Source of the DNA: Lachnospiraceae bacterium
GTDB taxonomy: Bacteria > Bacillota > Clostridia > Lachnospirales > Lachnospiraceae
NCBI GenBank assembly: GCA_910575605.1
Contig: CAJTEW010000006.1
Span: 99,594-163,593, forward strand
DNA: 64,000 nucleotides
Direction: 5' to 3'
Positions 35,837-44,811 of the stretch are shown piece after piece. The notes below the pieces were generated by a model. That model ran no database searches and was not told where the DNA came from. It saw only the letters and a list, made by a program, of their open reading frames with translations. Made by a program: the position numbers and the translations under genes. The stretch's first letter is position 1; the number at the start of each line of letters is the position of its first letter.

Positions 35837-36805
35837 ATGAAGAAATGTGTATTGCGGTTTTTACTGGCTGCATTGACAATACTTGCGGTTCCGGCAGTCT
35901 CGGCTGCCGCCGCAGATACAGGAGAGGAAACTATTGAATTAAGGGGGAATGGTCAGAATGCAGAGGTAAGGCTTACAATTCCAAAGGCAAGTGGAGAAGG
36001 GCTTTCCTCTCTCCAGTTAAGCCTGAATGTGACGGCAGACAGCCCTGGAGCATCAAATGTTTCATTTTATTTCAGTGACCTTGGAAATGCAAAGGTAAAG
36101 GAGTACCGTTACAATCAGGAAAGCGGTATTTTAAATCTTTATATTGCAGGAACAGACAGTATTTTCAGCCGGAGTGATGAAAGTCTTTTTCTTGGAACGA
36201 TTGCTGTTTCCGACGTAAACGGGGCAGGGCAGGCATTTACTGTCTGTGTGCCGCAGGAGGGAGCGCTAAAGCTTCCAGGCAGGTCTAAAGCAGAGGCAAT
36301 AAGTTTTGCAGATATACCAGAGCTTCACATAAGCATAAGCTCGGACGGAAATGTAGATGAAAACGTACCGGGCGGCAGTGTACCTGGAAATAATGGCGGA
36401 GGCGGTAGCGGTGTATCAGGCGGTGCCGGAGAAGATTCATCGGGATGGCAGAGCGTAGATGCAGCAAAGGGATATGACAGAAACATATATACTAAGGAAA
36501 GCTATAGTGCCATGGAGGATGCACTTAAAAAGGCAGAGAATACATTGAAATCAAAGGATGCCTCCGAAAAAGAGAAAGAGGAGGCCCTTCTGAACTTGGA
36601 AAATGCAGTGGGAGCGCTTAAAAATAACAAACCTACAAGCGCGGAAGAAAAGCATAGTAAAAGTCAGAAGGAATCTGACAGTGCAAAGCTTACTTCTTCA
36701 AAACCGATTTTGCTTTATGTGATGGTTGGAATTCTTTGTGTTCTTCTTCTCATGGCAGGGCTGTATTGGATTATATATAGGCAAAGTCAAAAGAGAAGGT
36801 TATAA
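35837..36805 (+). CDS. Membrane-anchored cohesin-like / FIVAR surface protein
   Basis: The 322-residue protein has a signal peptide (1-25), a beta-sandwich domain (about 30-168) that resembles cohesin in length and pattern (VRLTIPKASGEGLSSLQLSL, later LGTIAVSDVNGAGQAFTV), a glycine/serine linker, a FIVAR-like helical module (about 212-262; YTKESYSAMEDALKKAENTL), and a C-terminal membrane helix (about 289-313) with a basic RRL tail. It follows the dockerin-bearing protease by three bases, with GGGGAGTAGG before the ATG. The likely role is to hold that protease on the cell. The cohesin call is by eye and moderate. Confidence 0.6.
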   Translation: MKKCVLRFLLAALTILAVPAVSAAAADTGEETIELRGNGQNAEVRLTIPKASGEGLSSLQLSLNVTADSPGASNVSFYFSDLGNAKVKEYRYNQESGILNLYIAGTDSIFSRSDESLFLGTIAVSDVNGAGQAFTVCVPQEGALKLPGRSKAEAISFADIPELHISISSDGNVDENVPGGSVPGNNGGGGSGVSGGAGEDSSGWQSVDAAKGYDRNIYTKESYSAMEDALKKAENTLKSKDASEKEKEEALLNLENAVGALKNNKPTSAEEKHSKSQKESDSAKLTSSKPILLYVMVGILCVLLLMAGLYWIIYRQSQKRRL

Positions 36806-36829
36806 AGCAGCAAAAGTCTGCAGGCAGCA

Positions 36830-36855
36830 AGGGAGGCATTTAAAAGTGCCTCCCT
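36830..36855 (+). terminator. Hairpin after the cohesin-like gene
   Basis: AGGGAGGCA (36830-36838) and TGCCTCCCT (36847-36855) form a perfect 9-bp stem. There is no T-run, so it is a weak or factor-assisted terminator. Confidence 0.5.
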
Positions 36856-36884
36856 GTGCTATGAACAGCGGTATATAGAAATCG

Positions 36885-36913
36885 TGGACTTTGGAAGAGA
36901 CACATGGTATACT
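36885..36913 (+). promoter_or_regulatory. Promoter of the YbaK-type gene
   Basis: TGGACT (36885-36890), 17 bases, TATACT (36908-36913) with an extended TGG. The gene starts 90 bases downstream; nothing else is apparent in the leader. Confidence 0.55.
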
Positions 36914-37003
36914 GTATATGTTTCGGGTATATATGTATATTTATTTTTTGTCTCGCGTGATACAGAACATGCCCGAAAAGAGAAATAACGGAGGAACATC
37001 ATT

Positions 37004-37540
37004 ATGTATATCAGCGAAATTACAACCTCGGCGCCCACAGATGAGAGGATGCCTTTAGAGAGGAAAATGTACAAGACTTTAGATAAGCTTAAAATTCCTT
37101 ATGAACGTGTGGATAATGACCCGGCGGCTTCTATGGAAGAGTGTGCAGCAATTGACAAGGCAATTGGGACAGAAATTCGTAAGAATGTCTTTTTGTGCAA
37201 CCAAAAGAAAACTACTTTTTTTCTTCTTGTCATGCCTGCGGATAAAGCGTTTGATACGGCTTCTTTCAGTAAGAAGCTTGGAGTATCCCACATGTCTTTT
37301 GCACCGCCGGAGAAAATGATGGAGCACTTGGGAACAACGCCAGGTTCAGCCAGCGTTGCCGGGCTTCTTATGGATGAAGACGACTATGTGCAGGTGATTG
37401 TTGATAAAGAGGTAGCGGAAAGTGAATGGTTTGGATGTAATCCGGGGATTAATACCAGCCATCTGAAATTCAAGACACAGGACCTTTTAAAAAAGTTTCT
37501 GCCCCATATTCATCATAGGCCGCGGATTGTAGATTTGTAA
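37004..37540 (+). CDS. YbaK/ProX-type aminoacyl-tRNA deacylase
   Basis: The 178-residue protein belongs to the YbaK/prolyl-tRNA-synthetase-associated domain family, trans-editing enzymes that remove Ala or Cys wrongly attached to tRNA-Pro. The opening KTLDKLKIPYERVDNDPAAS and the later FLLVMPADKAFDTASFSKKL and GTTPGSASVAGLL match ProXp-ala-like members. GGAGGAACATCATT precedes the ATG. It stands alone, 30 bases before an unrelated gene. Substrate specificity cannot be told by eye. Confidence 0.82.
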   Translation: MYISEITTSAPTDERMPLERKMYKTLDKLKIPYERVDNDPAASMEECAAIDKAIGTEIRKNVFLCNQKKTTFFLLVMPADKAFDTASFSKKLGVSHMSFAPPEKMMEHLGTTPGSASVAGLLMDEDDYVQVIVDKEVAESEWFGCNPGINTSHLKFKTQDLLKKFLPHIHHRPRIVDL

Positions 37541-37570
37541 ACTTTTGATAGAAAGTGGAGAGGGTTTGCT

Positions 37571-38272
37571 ATGAAGAGAATATCGGAAGAGGAGCTTAAG
37601 AACCGGATTGCGGCAAGGAAAGAGGGGGAGCGCATGTCTTTTTCCTCCTGTGAATTTTATGGAATGAATCTAACAGGATGGCGGCTTACGGATATTGATT
37701 TTACTTTAAGTTCTTTCCAAGAGGTGCGCCTGGATGGAGCGGATTTTTCTGGCAGCAGTGTGGAGAATGCATTGTTTGACGGCTGTTCCATGCGGGGCGT
37801 GGACTTTAGGGACTCCTGTATGGTTACGGCGTCCTTCCGGTATTGTGATATGCGGGAATGTGATATCCGCGGCGCCAACCTGTTTGGAGCAGTTCTGGAA
37901 TATGCCAGGCTTGAGGAAATAATTTCCGACGAGAGTACGAAGTGGTTTCGGCTTCACTGTCCGGAGAAGGGAGCGTTTCTTGCATATAAAAAATGTGTGA
38001 ACGATCGTCTGGTGCAGCTCCTTGTACCTGCAGATGCAAAACGAACTTCGGCTACCCGTCCGTCCTGCCGCTGTAACAGGGCGAAGGTGCTGACCATTAA
38101 GAGTTTTGACTACAAGGAAAATTTTGATGAAGCGTGGTCTTTAGTGGATGATAACTTTGTTTACAGAAAAGGACAGTGGGTGGAAGTAAAGGATTTTAAT
38201 GAGGACAGGTGGCAGGATTCTACGACAGGAATCCATTTCTGGCTGACGAGAGAGGAGGCAAAGGGATATTAA
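37571..38272 (+). CDS. Pentapeptide-repeat protein with a C-terminal extra domain
   Basis: The 233-residue product has a pentapeptide-repeat beta-helix at about residues 22-118, with A(D/N)LXX-like units such as RLDGADFSGSSVENALFDGC and CDIRGANLFGAVLEYARL. The C-terminal part (about 120-233) contains YKKCVNDRLVQLLVPADAKR and KEDFNEDR-like segments typical of a DUF5758-like domain. It lacks a signal peptide. The repeat fold binds proteins, DNA mimics or small molecules in different cases, so the function is not known. It ends two bases before the next gene. Confidence 0.82.
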   Translation: MKRISEEELKNRIAARKEGERMSFSSCEFYGMNLTGWRLTDIDFTLSSFQEVRLDGADFSGSSVENALFDGCSMRGVDFRDSCMVTASFRYCDMRECDIRGANLFGAVLEYARLEEIISDESTKWFRLHCPEKGAFLAYKKCVNDRLVQLLVPADAKRTSATRPSCRCNRAKVLTIKSFDYKENFDEAWSLVDDNFVYRKGQWVEVKDFNEDRWQDSTTGIHFWLTREEAKGY

Positions 38273-38274
38273 TT

Positions 38275-39978
38275 ATGAAAACAGCAGAGGATTTGAGACA
38301 GCTATTATACAGTATTGACAGAAAGGGGTATCCGGCATATAAGGGAACAAAAGGAAGCTACCGCTTCGGAAAATATGTGCTGGTAATCGATCACGTACAG
38401 GGAGATCCATTTGCGGCTCCGTCTAAGCTTCATATTGAAGTAGCAGGAAAGACGGCGGGATTTCCAGAAAGGCTTTATAATAAAAAACATAAGCGTATTG
38501 CGCTGCAGGACTACCTGACCAGATGCTTTGAAAAACAGACAGCGGAGTATTCCTTTCAGGCTAAGGGTTCGGGGAAAAGCGGTATTTTGTCCGTGACAAG
38601 GTGCGGCCAGGAAATACTGGAGCGCAGCGCCTGTACAGTATATTCGGAAAGCGGCGATGTAACCGTACGATTTGAGGCGGGATTTCCAGCAAATGGAAGA
38701 ACAATTAATGCAAGAGAGCTTATGAAGATTTTGTTTGATTTTCTGCCGGAATGTGTGGAGAATGCACTGCTTTACAGAAATCAGGACAAGAATAGAGTGG
38801 AAAAGGTGATGGAACTTTCCGAGGACAGGGAGTATATCAGAGGCCGTTTAGAAGAGCTCGGCCTAGTGGCGTTTGTGGCAAACGGCGCTGTTCTTCCCAG
38901 AGAGTCAGGAGTTTCCCAGCGGCCCATGAAAGGTGCGGTAAAATTTGTCTCGCCGGAGTCTATGGAGGTATCTATGAATCTTCCATACAAAGGAAAAATC
39001 ACTGGAATGGGAATAAGAAAGGGAATTACTCTTATCGTAGGCGGCGGATATCACGGAAAGTCTACCCTTCTTAAGGCTCTTGAGGCAGGGGTGTATCCCC
39101 ATATCGCCGGTGATGGAAGGGAGTATGTAGTGACAGAGGACTGTGCGGTTAAGATTCGTGCAGAAGACGGGCGCAGTATTAAGCGGACAGATATTTCCAT
39201 GTTTATTAACGATCTGCCCAATGGAAAGGATACAAGGGCATTTTCTACAGAGGACGCAAGCGGCAGTACTTCCCAGGCAGCAAATGTAATTGAAGCGATA
39301 GAGGCGGGAGCGAGCACATTTTTTATTGATGAGGATACAAGTGCAACTAATTTTATGGTGAGGGACGAGCTGATGCAGCAGGTGATTCACCGGGACATGG
39401 AGCCGATTACGCCTTTTATTGAAAGGATGCAGGATTTGTACAGAATTTTAGGGATTTCTACAGTTCTTGTTGCCGGGAGTTCAGGTGCTTATTTTCAGGT
39501 GGCGGATACGGTTGTGCAGATGGACCGTTATATTCCGCGGGAAATTACGAAGCGGGCGAAAGAGGCGGCAGCCGCGTATCCTTCTCTTGAGCTTCCGAAG
39601 GAACGGGCAAAAAACCCTTCTTTTGAGAGAAGACCGAGGAAAAATCCGGGGATTATCCACAAGGGACGGATTAAGATTAAGACAATGGGAAAGGACGGCG
39701 TGCAGCTTAATCATGAGACTGTGGATCTGCGGTATGTGGAGCAGCTTGTAGATTATGAGCAGCTTACCTGCCTTGGATATATGCTGAAACATATGGAAGA
39801 GGAACTGCTGGACGGAAGGAAAACAGTGCAGGAGATTATAGACGGGTTGGTGTGTGAAACAGAGAAAAAGGGGTTTGCGGCTTTTTGCGGCGGAGAATAT
39901 CTTGCCGGTAATCTAGCGCTTCCAAGGAAGCAGGAAATTCATGCATGCATGAATCGTTATCGAGGGCTCAAGCTTTGA
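38275..39978 (+). CDS. Predicted ABC-class P-loop ATPase (PF09818 type)
   Basis: The 567-residue soluble protein belongs to the predicted ABC-class ATPase family. The P-loop is IVGGGYHGKSTLLKALEAGV, with glycine-rich spacing unlike transport ATPases, and the later FFIDEDTSATNFMVRD is the Walker B region, followed by STVLVAGSSGAYFQVAD. There is no transmembrane partner. The role is not established; a nucleic-acid or stress function is only a guess. ATG 38275 lies nine bases after AAGGG; the in-frame start at 38209 lies inside the pentapeptide gene. It overlaps trmO by one base. Confidence 0.82.
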   Translation: MKTAEDLRQLLYSIDRKGYPAYKGTKGSYRFGKYVLVIDHVQGDPFAAPSKLHIEVAGKTAGFPERLYNKKHKRIALQDYLTRCFEKQTAEYSFQAKGSGKSGILSVTRCGQEILERSACTVYSESGDVTVRFEAGFPANGRTINARELMKILFDFLPECVENALLYRNQDKNRVEKVMELSEDREYIRGRLEELGLVAFVANGAVLPRESGVSQRPMKGAVKFVSPESMEVSMNLPYKGKITGMGIRKGITLIVGGGYHGKSTLLKALEAGVYPHIAGDGREYVVTEDCAVKIRAEDGRSIKRTDISMFINDLPNGKDTRAFSTEDASGSTSQAANVIEAIEAGASTFFIDEDTSATNFMVRDELMQQVIHRDMEPITPFIERMQDLYRILGISTVLVAGSSGAYFQVADTVVQMDRYIPREITKRAKEAAAAYPSLELPKERAKNPSFERRPRKNPGIIHKGRIKIKTMGKDGVQLNHETVDLRYVEQLVDYEQLTCLGYMLKHMEEELLDGRKTVQEIIDGLVCETEKKGFAAFCGGEYLAGNLALPRKQEIHACMNRYRGLKL

Positions 39979-40643
39979 TGCTTAAGGTGATTGCGCGCGT
40001 CTATACAGACTTTCCCGAGAAATTTGGAGTGCCGAGACAAAGCGGTCTTGCAGATACGAAGGGAATGATTGTGTTTGAGTCGGAATATGGAAAACCAGAA
40101 GCATTAAAGGGGATAGAGGGTTTTTCTCATCTCTGGGTTTTATGGGGATTTTCGGAGGTGCCGGAAGGAAAGTGGAGCCCTACAGTGCGGCCGCCCAGGC
40201 TGGGAGGAAATAAGCGGGAAGGCGTATTTGCTACCCGTTCCCCCTTTCGCCCCAATCCAGTGGGGCTATCCTGTGTGAAACTGGAAGGAATTGAAAAAAG
40301 GCCGGAGGGCCTTGCGCTTAGTGTGTCGGGTGTGGATATGACAAACGAGTCTCCGGTTTATGATATCAAACCCTATCTTCCTTATGTGGATTCCCATCCG
40401 GAAGCAGACGAGGGTTTTACCGGCGGTGTAAAGGCTTACAGGCTTGCCGTCGCATTTCCTGAAAAGTGGTATAACAGGGTGCCAAAAGAGCACCGTGAGG
40501 TACTTAAGGAGATATTGAGCCAGGACCCAAGACCCTCCTATCAGGAAGATTCGCAGCGGGTATATGGGATGACATATGCAGGGATGCAAATACGATTTTT
40601 CGTAAAAGACGGGGTTTTGACAGTGTGCGAAGTGATTTTGTAA
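39978..40643 (+). CDS. trmO: tRNA m6t6A37 methyltransferase TrmO (TsaA/YaeB family)
   Basis: TrmO adds a methyl group to N6 of t6A at position 37 of tRNA-Thr. The 221-residue protein starts LKVIARVYTDFPEKFGVPRQ, has FSHLWVLWGFSE and the conserved RPPRLGGNKREGVFATRSPF with FRPNPVGLS, plus the DIKPYLPYVDSHP segment. ATG 39978 shares a base with the ATPase stop (TGATG). E. coli TrmO is of similar size. Grouping with a tRNA deacylase nearby may be chance. Confidence 0.92.
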   Translation: MLKVIARVYTDFPEKFGVPRQSGLADTKGMIVFESEYGKPEALKGIEGFSHLWVLWGFSEVPEGKWSPTVRPPRLGGNKREGVFATRSPFRPNPVGLSCVKLEGIEKRPEGLALSVSGVDMTNESPVYDIKPYLPYVDSHPEADEGFTGGVKAYRLAVAFPEKWYNRVPKEHREVLKEILSQDPRPSYQEDSQRVYGMTYAGMQIRFFVKDGVLTVCEVIL

Positions 40644-40653
40644 AGAAGATAGA

Positions 40654-40691
40654 AAGACAGAGCATGCAGACATATGCAGGCTCTGTCTTTT
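40654..40691 (+). terminator. Terminator after trmO
   Basis: AAGACAGAGC (40654-40663) pairs with GCTCTGTCTT (40680-40689), with ATGCAG repeated in the loop region, followed by TTT. It sits between convergent genes and the minus strand also has a modest T-run. Confidence 0.8.
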
Positions 40692-40726
40692 TACGTTAGA
40701 GTACAGGCTGGTTCCACCAGAAAAAT

Positions 40727-41734
40727 CTATTGTACAAATGCCCTCAAAAGTTTATAGGTATTCATTACTCCGTCTGTATGTGACCGTTCGTAGTTATGGG
40801 AAGCATACACGCCTGGGCCGATAAGGCCGTAACGTATATCGTGGCCGCTTCTTAATGCAGCACCTGCGTCAGAGGAGTAATGAGGATAGATGTCTACGGC
40901 ATAGTCAAGCTCATACTCTTTTGCAAGATGAATTAATTTTGTAGTAGTCTCATAGTCATAAGGCCCGCCGGAGTCTTTGGAGCAGATGGAGACCATGTGC
41001 TCATCACAATCCAGATCACTACCTACGCAGCCCATATCAACAGAAATGATTTCTGTTGTGTCAGCAGGAAGGACGGAAGCGCCGTGTCCTACCTCCTCGT
41101 ATACTGTAAAGAGAAGTGTAACTTTACGTTTTAGAAAAAGATTTTCCTCTTTTACTGTTTTTGCCAGTCCCAGAAGGATAGCAGCAGAGAGCTTGTCATC
41201 TAAAAAACGGCTCTTAATATATCCACTTTCTGTAATGATAGTACGTGGATCCATTGCAATAAAGTCTCCATTCTGGACCCCCAGTTTTTTCACATCCTTT
41301 TTTGAATGTACATTTTCGTCTAGAAGAATCTCCATATGCTCTTCACTTTTTTCTTCTTTTTTATCAGCTACATGTGCCGATGGCTCGGTGTTTAAAACAA
41401 CGCCTGTATAGACCCGCCCGTCCCGGGTGTGTACGGTACAGTTTTCACCATCACAGGTATCCCACTGGTGTCCGCCAATAGGTGTGGGCCGGAGACGGCC
41501 GTTGTCCTTGACGCTTCTGACCATGGCGCCTAATGTATCCAGGTGAGCCGACAAAACAAGGGGCTCTCCTGAGCCTCCTATTGTGACGTATACATTGCCC
41601 TTTTTTGATAGTTCTGGCTGATACCCCATATCCCGTAACTGCTTTGATACGTATTCGGTAACCTGACGGGTATACCCAGAGGGACTTGGAATAGCTGTGA
41701 GTGCTGATAATTGATTTAAAATATAGTCTTTCAT
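40727..41734 (-). CDS. M42 family aminopeptidase/glutamyl-type peptidase
   Basis: The 335-residue cytosolic metallopeptidase is of the M42 type (tetrahedral aminopeptidases). Metal ligands and catalytic residues are visible: SAHLDT (His), SRFLDDKLSAAI (Asp), TVYEEVGHGAS (Glu pair), SVDMGCVGSD (Asp) and the C-terminal YASHNYERSH (His). The ATG follows AAAGGGG and T-run. Peptide utilisation is the likely role. It shows a dedicated promoter within an inverted repeat about 140 bases upstream. Confidence 0.9.
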   Translation of the reverse strand: MKDYILNQLSALTAIPSPSGYTRQVTEYVSKQLRDMGYQPELSKKGNVYVTIGGSGEPLVLSAHLDTLGAMVRSVKDNGRLRPTPIGGHQWDTCDGENCTVHTRDGRVYTGVVLNTEPSAHVADKKEEKSEEHMEILLDENVHSKKDVKKLGVQNGDFIAMDPRTIITESGYIKSRFLDDKLSAAILLGLAKTVKEENLFLKRKVTLLFTVYEEVGHGASVLPADTTEIISVDMGCVGSDLDCDEHMVSICSKDSGGPYDYETTTKLIHLAKEYELDYAVDIYPHYSSDAGAALRSGHDIRYGLIGPGVYASHNYERSHTDGVMNTYKLLRAFVQ

Positions 41735-41854
41735 TAAAAAACCCCTTTACTTTATTTTTTGCAAAAAATTATTGGTAAAATTAGATTATCTCTTTTAGAA
41801 GTTCTTATATACCCTCATACCCTTTTTTGCTTTCCCTCTTAAATGTATCGGAAA

Positions 41855-41897
41855 GAGCCTTGATATGTTTATATTTATTATAGCACATTCAAGGCTC
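41855..41897 (-). promoter_or_regulatory. Promoter of the M42 gene inside an inverted repeat
   Basis: On the minus strand TATAAT (41882-41877) with TGC upstream forms an extended -10. It sits in the loop between GAGCCTTGA and TCAAGGCTC (41855-41863 and 41889-41897), a perfect 9-bp inverted repeat. The arrangement suggests an operator clamping the -10. Confidence 0.5.
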
Positions 41898-41959
41898 CTT
41901 TTCACTAGCTTTTTCGCTAAACTGTGTCCAAAATCCTTAAGAATAAGCTGTCAACTTTT

Positions 41960-42967
41960 TTATACCTCATCACTTCTCATTTGAACTAATTTATAGACAA
42001 TACTCCATAAAACCGCATGTAAAAGCAGTGCTATTAAAGCGGGCCATAGTTTTGCAGACTGCCTATTAAATAAATCCATAATTCCGTAGAATGTCGCACT
42101 CGAAGGCAGTATATAGGAAAGCCAAAAAACGATAGCATTATCCGGAACGATCAGATAGAAAAAGATTGGTGGAGCAAGGAACAGGATCATTATTATTTTG
42201 ATATAAACAATTCCAATCATCAATCCGTTTGAAAAGGTTCCAATGAACAATCCACTCAACGCTGAAATATAAGCGGAAAGTAAGATTATCAACAGGAACG
42301 GCAGTACTTGTACCAGTTCTATCCGCATGCAAATTGATGCCGTTACAATTGTCGAAGCTGTTCCCCCGACAAAACCCAACAGTATTTTCTGAACCACATA
42401 AGAGCGGGTCGTCATAGGAAGTACCTGATTGATAAACTTTATTCCGTCCTCCTTTTCGCTGATAATATTCATGGCATTAAAGGTGCATCCCATAAACATA
42501 GCTGTAACGAGGGTAATCGCAATAAGGAGGGACTTTAATCCTTCATTGCCCGTTTTCATATGGATAAGCGTTTGCTCAACCGGCAGCGGTTCCCTTTGAT
42601 TTTCATAAATCTGCGGAAGTGTATCTGCAATCACCCGGTTTACTTCTAATTCATCGCCGGAAATAAACGTCTGTATGGTGTCATCCACTTGTATAACGCC
42701 AATCATTTGCGTGGATGGATCATTGACGGCGCTGCGAAGCGCATCAAGCGTTTCATATTCTGTGACAATTCCGTTTTGCTGCAGCCATGCAACGGTATCA
42801 TCCGTCGCTTCGCTTTGGATTACGCCGAAGGAAGTTTCGCTGATTGACTGAAAGCTTACGCCGAAAAGCAGATTGATGGCAATGCCAGCAACCACGGGAA
42901 GCAGGAATGTCAGGATGCACATCTTATCACGGCGTATGCTTCTCAACTGGTATTTAAGACTATTCAT
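41960..42967 (-). CDS. ABC-2 type exporter permease, second subunit
   Basis: The 335-residue protein has one N-terminal membrane helix, a long outward domain (about 35-165) and about five further helices, the layout of ABC-2 permeases. It begins NSLKYQLRSIRRDKMCILTF. It lies three bases after the first permease gene and would form a heterodimer with it, driven by the ATPase encoded upstream. The substrate is unknown, but control by the neighbouring two-component system suggests an antimicrobial or peptide export or resistance role. A large extracellular loop is common in such exporters. Confidence 0.82.
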   Translation of the reverse strand: MNSLKYQLRSIRRDKMCILTFLLPVVAGIAINLLFGVSFQSISETSFGVIQSEATDDTVAWLQQNGIVTEYETLDALRSAVNDPSTQMIGVIQVDDTIQTFISGDELEVNRVIADTLPQIYENQREPLPVEQTLIHMKTGNEGLKSLLIAITLVTAMFMGCTFNAMNIISEKEDGIKFINQVLPMTTRSYVVQKILLGFVGGTASTIVTASICMRIELVQVLPFLLIILLSAYISALSGLFIGTFSNGLMIGIVYIKIIMILFLAPPIFFYLIVPDNAIVFWLSYILPSSATFYGIMDLFNRQSAKLWPALIALLLHAVLWSIVYKLVQMRSDEV

Positions 42968-42970
42968 TTA

Positions 42971-43963
42971 TCATCCCTCCCTTGCTATTTCACGGTTAAA
43001 TGTCTGGCAGGCAAGTATAAATAGAAGAATAATCGAACCAAAACAAAACAGATAATACAGCACACTCGTTGTGGGCATAGAAAAGTATGCAGATTTCATC
43101 GCCGTAAACAGATGGTACATGGGATGGTAAATAATCCACTCCCATACGATCCCGGTCTGCCCTGCCAGAAATACAGGTGTTGTGACAAAGACTGCCAGAA
43201 CAAGATAAAACAAAGAAAACTGCTTAAAATCCGGCAGACAAACAGCACAGAGGAAACCGGCCAATGCCATAATCAGTGACAAAATACCAGCTTGCAGAAG
43301 AACGGCTGGCAGAACTTCAAGAGCATATAAAAGGCCGAGATTGATGTTTGTCAATAGCACAGTGAACAGTAGGTCTGATATCAGCAGCAGAAGCAGTTTG
43401 GAAAAAATAAACATAGGACGGCAAATGGGAAGGATTCCATGTACCCGTATCACGCCCATCTGCTTTTCCTTAAATAGCATGGATGCCAGCCCTAAAAAAC
43501 CGACTGCAGATAATTCAAAGAACAGAAATTCAGCAGTAATTTCACGACGGTTTTTCACTTCCTTATTATTAACGCCAATCACTTCTGCCTGTCCGTCTAC
43601 AGTTCCATTTAAAACAGCTTCTCCAAAGAGCATCCGATAGTGATCAGTAGTTTCCAGACCCGAAGAAAGCAGATACAGTTCCGGATTTCCTGCTGAAAGG
43701 ACAATGCCGACAGAATACCGGTCAGCAATTGCCGCTTCCAAAGCCTCCCGGCTTTCTACCTTTGTTACATATTCTGAAGTAACAGACTGCGTATCTTGGG
43801 GATCATAGAGATAAACCGGGTAGATCTCCTGATCCAACTTCACATATACAAAATTAATGTAACAGGAATACAGGACAAGAGAACCGAGAGCCAGCAGAAA
43901 AAACTTGCTGGAAAGCATTAACCTGAAGTCTTTTTTCAGTAGTCCGAAAAAATCATTCCACAT
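42971..43963 (-). CDS. ABC-2 type exporter permease, first subunit
   Basis: The 330-residue protein has an N-terminal helix (about 21-40), a soluble outward domain (to about 160) and five or six further helices, with no motif beyond the ABC-2 pattern. It starts WNDFFGLLKKDFRLMLSSKF. Its ATG overlaps the ATPase stop by one base (TAATG). Similar size and topology to the next permease suggest the two arose by duplication and function together. Confidence 0.82.
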   Translation of the reverse strand: MWNDFFGLLKKDFRLMLSSKFFLLALGSLVLYSCYINFVYVKLDQEIYPVYLYDPQDTQSVTSEYVTKVESREALEAAIADRYSVGIVLSAGNPELYLLSSGLETTDHYRMLFGEAVLNGTVDGQAEVIGVNNKEVKNRREITAEFLFFELSAVGFLGLASMLFKEKQMGVIRVHGILPICRPMFIFSKLLLLLISDLLFTVLLTNINLGLLYALEVLPAVLLQAGILSLIMALAGFLCAVCLPDFKQFSLFYLVLAVFVTTPVFLAGQTGIVWEWIIYHPMYHLFTAMKSAYFSMPTTSVLYYLFCFGSIILLFILACQTFNREIAREG

Positions 43964-44811
43964 TAAGCCAGCCCCCTTCCAGTATATTGAATAAACATAT
44001 CTTCCAATGTCGGCTCTTGTGAATGAATGCTGTGCAGCTTATCATACACAAAAGGAATGCCTGTTTTTAATTCAGGAGCTTCTATTGTCTCTTCTTTTCG
44101 CTCGCCCTGATACAGATAAGTGATGATAATGCTGTGATTATTGTTTTTCTCTTTTAGATTTCTCGGTGTGTCAAGCGCAACAATGTTTCCGTTTGAGATA
44201 AACGCCACTCTGTCACAAAGAAGATCGGCATCAAGCATATTGTGGGTTGTCAGAAATACTGTTGTTCCCTTTTTTTTCTCTTTTTCTATGATTTTTCGAA
44301 AAAGGACAGCTCCGGCAGGATCGAGGCCGCTGGTCGGTTCATCCAGAAATAGAAGTTTAGGATTGCTGATTAAAGCCCTAGCCATGCTGACGCGCTGGCG
44401 CATCCCTTTTGAATAGGAGGACACAGGTTTTTTGAGAAAGTCTTTTTTAAATTCCAGCTCATCCAGCAGTTCTTCTGCATCCCGCCGTTGCTTCTCTGGA
44501 TAGAACGAAGCAAAATAATGAAGATTGTCGAGGGCGCTCAAATTAGCGTATAGATAGGGAAATTCAAACAGAACACCGATCCTTTGAAAAAATTCCTGTG
44601 TATGTACATTTCGTACATCTTCTCCAAACAAAGATACTGTTCCGCCATAGCCTTTCAAAATGCCAGTTAATATTTTTTGGGTCGTGGACTTGCCGGAACC
44701 ATTCGGCCCTAAGAAGCCGAAGATTTCCCCATCCTTTACAGAAAAAGTCAGGCCATGCAGCGCCTTCTTATCTTTCCTGTAGGAAAAAGTCAGGTCGTTT
44801 ACATCGATCAT
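43963..44811 (-). CDS. ABC transporter ATP-binding protein (ABC-2 exporter)
   Basis: The 282-residue ATPase has Walker A GPNGSGKSTTQKIL near residue 36, the signature YSKGMRQRVSMARAL, Walker B LLFLDEPTSGLDPAG and the H-loop TTHNM. The C-terminal 60 residues form the extra domain typical of drug-exporting ABC-2 ATPases. It begins inside the stop codon of the preceding 50-residue membrane protein (ATGA), and continues into both permeases, so the four genes are one operon under the tandem-repeat promoter at 45009-45060. Confidence 0.92.
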   Translation of the reverse strand: MIDVNDLTFSYRKDKKALHGLTFSVKDGEIFGFLGPNGSGKSTTQKILTGILKGYGGTVSLFGEDVRNVHTQEFFQRIGVLFEFPYLYANLSALDNLHYFASFYPEKQRRDAEELLDELEFKKDFLKKPVSSYSKGMRQRVSMARALISNPKLLFLDEPTSGLDPAGAVLFRKIIEKEKKKGTTVFLTTHNMLDADLLCDRVAFISNGNIVALDTPRNLKEKNNNHSIIITYLYQGERKEETIEAPELKTGIPFVYDKLHSIHSQEPTLEDMFIQYTGRGLA

